Source of the DNA: Artocarpus heterophyllus
Taxonomy: Eukaryota; Streptophyta; Magnoliopsida; Rosales; Moraceae
NCBI GenBank assembly: GCA_025403435.1
Contig: CM046354.1
Location: 25,082,728 to 25,146,727, forward strand
Direction: 5' to 3'
Length of the DNA: 64,000 bases
This document shows positions 59,526 to 64,000 of the stretch, one piece after another. The translations under genes and the position numbers were made by a program. The notes beneath the pieces are model-generated. The model was not told where the DNA came from. It worked only from the letters and a program-made list of their open reading frames with translations, and did no database searches. Positions within the stretch are counted from its first letter, which is position 1. Every line of letters starts with the position of its first letter.

Positions 59526-60760
59526 TTGCCTCCTTTAAGCGACATTTGCACCACGAGGTAGAAACCTTTCACATTTTCCGTCATGAACTTAAAAAAAAAA
59601 AAAAAAGAAGAAGAAAAAAAAGCAAAACAATTGAAGCACGTGGAGACTAAAAAACAATTAAGAAAATAATTGTTTTTTTTCCACAGCTCTCTTTCCCTTC
59701 TTCTTCTTCTCTCCCTTGTCTCGTCCATATGCCCCGCTGACACTCGATCTTCCTCTTCTCTGTCTCTTGTGTGCTCTTCACCAAATTCCTTTTGTCCTGC
59801 CAACACTGGACAAGAGAGGAACGCTTTCAAATTGTGAAACTTATTTGAGATCATGAGCATCGTCGAGAGGCTCGCAGAGTCTGACGGTGATCGATGTTGT
59901 TTGCAAACCACCGTCGCTTGAAGGAGAATCTCATGAATGAGACCGCAATGTCGACTTTAAATCTGTTGCCTCACCGCCATTAGTACATCCCTGTCCTTTT
60001 TAAAGAGAGAATGTGAGTTTTCTTTTTTTCATTTTTTTTAAAATTTCTATCTTTGTCGCGGATTTGACCTTCTTCAAGGCGAAGTGTCTCGGATCCAAGA
60101 GTCCCCGTGCCAAATACGCACATGGAAGATTTTTTTTTTTTTTTTATTCGTCAAAGGTGTTGCAATAGTAGATATTGTTTTTAGCACTTAGATATTTATT
60201 GGACTTATTTTTAGATTTTGTGTAATGTTTTTGTGATTTTTCATGTATTTCTATAATTTTGATGAATTTTTTATTTTCAATTATTTTTCTATATTCCAAC
60301 GACAACGTCGCTATCATTAACAATAGTTTTCGGATGGTATCACGAGTGGATATGTATACTGATGAAATGAATAAAATATGACCAATTAACATAATATGGT
60401 CGTAGATTTTATGTTGTAACTTGTTCATTAAAATAATTAAAAAGAATGTAAGAATTGGAATATCTATGTAGGAAACTAAACTTGTCTATCTAGTTGGTTG
60501 TTTGGTTACCATCGGTCAACTGGAAAGTGGCAGAGAGCATCCTAGTAGAATCTAGGATGAAAACATAAGTATCAGTAGAAATATCGGTATTTAAGTTTTA
60601 TAGAAATTTCGTAGAAAACATCTATATCATGGATGTTTCAGCAAAAATTAGGAAACTTACAAAAACATTATATTAAATATAACTCTAATATTTTAAGATA
60701 CAATAAACATTAAAAAGAAACATAGATATGACAACATATGTTTACATGTATGAGAATCAA
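59526..60760. other. RPS20 upstream region and AT-rich spacer
   Basis: No gene is recognised. 59680-60110 is CT-rich and then more GC-rich and could be the first part of an unseen divergent transcript, but no convincing frame was found. 60110-60760 is AT-rich; its last part could be LTR remnant of the Gypsy element that follows. Confidence 0.35.
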
Positions 60761-60899
60761 TGCATCAAATTTTTGACACCATTACCGAGGAATTGACTTT
60801 TAAGTAATTTGCTATTAATTTTTCTTTTTAGTTTCTATCAGTTTTATTTTTGTTTCTTTTTTTTTTTTTAGGTTTTTGCATGCTTGAATTTCTATCAAA

Positions 60900-61700
60900 G
60901 TGTTTGAGGAAGGATTCCTAAGAGTCAAACACTACTTGGAAACATCCAACATCATGCAACCACTTTCAATTCCTTTACCCCCATCGTTATCCTCATGCAC
61001 ACCATTTACCCTAGCACATGAGTTTAATCGAGCAGTACACACCGATCTACCATCATCAAGTGATTCGTCAAAACACTTGGACCAACAAGAACAAGAAGAG
61101 ATGGCGGCAAAAAACTATGCACTTTAAGAGTTGGCAGCACTGATCCTAGGCTAACGACTGCTTTGCATTCAATATCCCAACTTGGAGGCTGCTTTTGAAC
61201 TCAAGTCAGGATTGATCAACCTCTTGCCAACATTCCATGGTTTTGTAGGAGAAGACCCACGCAAGCGTCTCAAAGAATTACATGTAGTATGCTCAACCAT
61301 GAGACCAATCGAAATTTTTGAAAAGCAGATTAATCTAAGGGACTTTCAGACTTTGATAAGGAATGGCTCTATTATCTACCTTCTGGCCCCATCACAACAT
61401 GGAATGAGATGAATAAACTCTTTTTGGAGAAGTACTTCCTAGCATCCAAGGTTGCAACCATCCAGAAAGAGATATGTGGCATCTGACAATATAGTGGAGA
61501 GTCCCTTTATGAGTATTGGAAATGATTCAAAAAGCTATGTTCAAGTTGCCCTCATCATCAAATCGGTGAACAACTGGGTGATAAAACTCCAAAAGCCACG
61601 AGAGCTCTAATTTCAAATATGGTAGCAAACTCCCAATAGTTTAGCCATCGACATGAACCACCACCACCACCAAAGAAAGTGAATGAGGTTAGTACTTCTT
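60900..61700 (+). pseudogene. Gypsy gag remnant
   Basis: The translation shows LEAAFELKSGLINLLPTFHG, then FVGEDPRKRLKELHVVCSTM and EKQINLRDFQTLIRN, the start of the Athila-type capsid. Later fragments in other frames continue the pattern (WNEMNKLFLEKYF at about 61410, GESLYEYWK at about 61500). Stops occur after NYAL (61126) and at several other points, with frameshifts between. Confidence 0.75.
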
Positions 61701-61780
61701 CTTCCATCGAACAATAACTTGCACAACTTACCTCTCTTTTTCAATAAATGGATTTAGGAAATGTTCGACAAGTAAAGGTG

Positions 61781-61822
61781 TGTAACATATGTTTTCTTGT
61801 GGGTCATCCTACTGATATGTGC
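61781..61822 (+). pseudogene. Gypsy gag zinc knuckle
   Basis: Translation CNICFLVGHPTDMC keeps the CX2CX4HX4C spacing of the nucleocapsid zinc knuckle. Confidence 0.75.
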
Positions 61823-62561
61823 CCAATGTTGCAAGATGGCAACAAGAGCAAGCCAATGTTGTAGGTGGATTCCCAAGACAACTAAGGAAGTATGACTCTT
61901 TCTCTAACACTTACAACAAAAGACAGAGGGATCATTCGAATTTTAGTTATGGCAGAACACAACAACAGGCAATCCCGAATCCCATGATCAACTGACCATC
62001 GGGCTTTAACCAACTAAGGCCACAACAACCATATCAAGTCCGACTGCAATAACCGGCTCCACAAAATTTAGGTCCATCCTTAGAAGATCTTGTGAAACCG
62101 CTAGCAACCAACACTGTGTAGTTTCAATAAGACATTAGAGTAAGCATTCAGAATCTGGAAACTTAAGTTAGTCAATTAGCTAGTGATGTGAGACAGTTGG
62201 AGGCACAAAATTTGGGAAAATTGCAGTCCCAAATGGTTGTAAATCTAAGGGAAATGCTTGCGTTATGACGATAAGGAGTGGAAAATAAACCAAGGGACCT
62301 TCAAACCTACCATAAAAGATGTCACTCGAAGTTGAAGAAAACTACAAATAAGCAACCACACAACAAGGAGATGTTGGCCCCCATGTTCAAAATACATCAT
62401 CCCCTAAGGTAAGGAACAAAATTCTCAATCCCTCTCATGTCACCCCTCCTTCTTTTCTTGTCAAGTTTGCAAAATCTAAGAAGAAGGAGCAAGAGAAAGA
62501 AATCTTAGAGACATTTCGTAAGGTAGAGGTAAACATACCTTTCCTATATGCTATCAAACAA

Positions 62562-63298
62562 GTGCCCTGGTATGCTAAATTTCTCAAAAGAATTTTGCAT
62601 CATAAACGTAAGCTCAAAGGAAATCAAAGAGTAATTATGAATGAGAATGTATTGGGGGTGCTGCAAAAGAAGATCCCACCCAAATACAAGGACCCAAGCA
62701 CCTTACCATTTCGTGCACCATTAGAAACACTAAGTTTAAGAAAGCAATGTTAAAGTTAAGAGCATCCATAAATGTTATGCCATATTCTATTCATGCTTTT
62801 TTGAATCTTCGCCCACCAAAGGAAACCAATGTTGTTATACAACTCGTTGATGATTCTAATGCCTATCCTAGAGTAGTTGTAGAAGATGTTTTGATACAGG
62901 TAAACGAATTAATTGTCCCAGCAGATTTCTATGTTCTTGAGGTGGAGGATGAATTATCCCGCAACTTGATACCCATCGTATTAGGAAGACCATTCTTAAA
63001 GACCGCTCGGACTAAGATAGACATAAACGATGGGACCTTAACCATGGAGTTCAACGGTGAAATAATTCGATTCAACATCTTCAAAGCAATGAGGTATGCT
63101 AGTGACTCACATTCAATTTTTGCAGTTGACTTGATTGACACTTTTGTACAGGAAATGTTTAAGTTGACTGGCAGGAATGGATTGGAAGTCAACATCATTG
63201 AGAACTTCAAGATGAGTGACCTAAAGGACCAAAAACAGGACTTGTCGTTGAGTGGAGAAATAGAGGATCCTATGGGAAGTCTGGACTTTCTACCATAA
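62562..63298 (+). pseudogene. Gypsy aspartic protease region, active site lost
   Basis: 62562-62753 encodes PWYAKFLKRILHHKRKLKG and IPPKYKDP, the pre-protease block. A frameshift near 62705 leads into the protease. At the expected DLGAS active site the translation is KLRAS (62754-62768), so the catalytic Asp is gone. Downstream, INVMPYSIHAFLNL, VLEVEDELSRNLIPIVLGRP and RTKIDINDGTLTMEFNGE are kept in one frame to the stop at 63296. Confidence 0.75.
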
Positions 63299-63589
63299 AA
63301 ACATAGGTATAATGTTTCTTATATTGAATTGCTATTAACTAATGAGAAACTTCTACCTTCTATCATACAGGCTCCAACACTAGAAATAAAACCTCTCTTG
63401 GATCACTTGAAATACGTATACATGGGAGAAAAAGAAACATTACCAGTCACATCGCCAACAATCTCACTCTGACACAAAAGGAGAATCTTATACGTGTTCT
63501 TAGAGACCATAAGACAGCAATTGGATGGACTAGTGCTGACATTAAAGGCATAAGTCCATGTATGTTCATGTATCGAATTCTACTTGAAG

Positions 63590-64000
63590 AAGGATTAAAG
63601 CCATCAAGGGAGGCTCAATGTAGGTTGAACCCTCCTATGATGGAAGTTGGAAAGAAGGAGATACTAAAGCTTTTAGATGTTGGGGTGATCTACCTTATTT
63701 TAGATAGCAAGTGGGTGACCCTGATTTAAGTTGTCCAAAAAAATATGGGGTCACAATAGTAAAAAATGAAGATAATGAGCTAATCCTTACTTGAGTTCAA
63801 ACCAGGTGGCGTGTTTGCATTGACTACTAGAAGCTCAATTTAGCTACTCACAAGGACCATTTTCTATAACCATTCATTGATTAAATGCTTGAAAGGCTAG
63901 CTGGTCACTCTCATTACTATTTTCTTGATGGTTACTAGGTTATAATCAAATTTTCATCACACCAGAGGACCAAGAGAAGACGATGTTCACTTGCCCAGTT
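63590..64000 (+). pseudogene. Start of Gypsy reverse transcriptase, truncated by the window
   Basis: Joining frames, the wording is EAQCRLNPPMMEVGKKEILK, LLDVGVIYLILDSKWV, then WRVCIDY-KLN, DHFL and EDQEKTMFTCP, which is the RT N-terminus of Athila-type elements. Several stops are present (for example at 63727). The polymerase YxDD motif would lie beyond the right edge. Confidence 0.75.

Larger units (their letters stand above)
60761..64000 (+). mobile_element. Degenerate Athila-like Ty3/Gypsy element, running off the right edge
   Basis: Order: a decayed tRNA-Asp-type primer-site context (TTTTTGACACCATTACCGAG at 60769-60788), gag (about 60900-61650), zinc knuckle (61781-61822), pre-protease (62560-62750), protease (62747-63150) and the start of RT (about 63590-64000). 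The order and wording are those of Athila/Tat elements, in plus orientation. Frames are broken many times. No 5' LTR could be delimited. Confidence 0.8.

Noticed and set aside
59504..59911. A 135-codon minus-strand frame upstream of RPS20
   Set aside because: It is low complexity (Glu/Arg-rich, then poly-Phe) from CT-rich DNA, and it overlaps the RPS20 promoter.
60144..60428. A 94-codon minus-strand frame in AT-rich spacer
   Set aside because: Lys/Ile/Asn-rich composition as expected by chance; no domain recognised and no neighbour support.

Overview
This window is a piece of eudicot plant nuclear genome. The evidence is AT-rich intergenic DNA, Ty1/Copia elements with a tRNA-iMet primer-binding site, Athila/Tat-like Ty3/Gypsy remnants, long TGTAAC...GTTACA solo LTRs of the chromovirus kind, and two intron-containing host genes that match plant proteins: a plastid-type alkaline/neutral invertase and 40S ribosomal protein S20. 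I could not identify the species.

Layout. (1) 1-39715 is a nest of retrotransposons built on one minus-strand Athila/Tat-like Gypsy element. Into it went an old Copia (1-50, 13918-16961). Into that went a minus-strand Copia solo LTR (51-160, 11989-13912), then another LTR unit (161-985, 10652-11988), then a nearly intact 9.7-kb Copia (986-10651). Further right the same Gypsy took a Copia solo LTR in its protease motif. That LTR was later broken by an inversion (18941-19782) and invaded by a chromovirus-like solo LTR (20852-34010), which itself holds a young 10.1-kb minus-strand Copia with three LTRs (22252-32356). A second solo LTR (35240-38518) sits in the Gypsy gag-protease region. Target-site duplications support most of these steps.

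(2) 41308-54638 is a neutral/alkaline invertase gene (GH100, related to Arabidopsis A/N-InvE). Its six exons add up to 636 codons only if two single-base deletions are ignored. It also has a GG in place of the last acceptor AG and changed conserved residues, so it looks like a pseudogene. Its last intron holds a 9.5-kb antisense Copia of a second family. (3) 55641-56387 is a foldback/MITE-like inverted repeat. (4) 58093-59377 (minus) is an apparently intact RPS20 gene, the only clearly functional host gene here. (5) About 60760-64000 is a degenerate plus-strand Athila-like Gypsy that runs off the right edge.

The most unusual signal is a 14-bp pseudo-palindrome (TTCGGCAGGCCGAA and variants) iterated every 21-23 bp in small GC-rich arrays. 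It occurs in the LTRs and leader of the Copia family and also in the unrelated chromovirus-like solo LTR. The same Copia leader carries four successive predicted RNA hairpins with CCCCTAGG at the apex.
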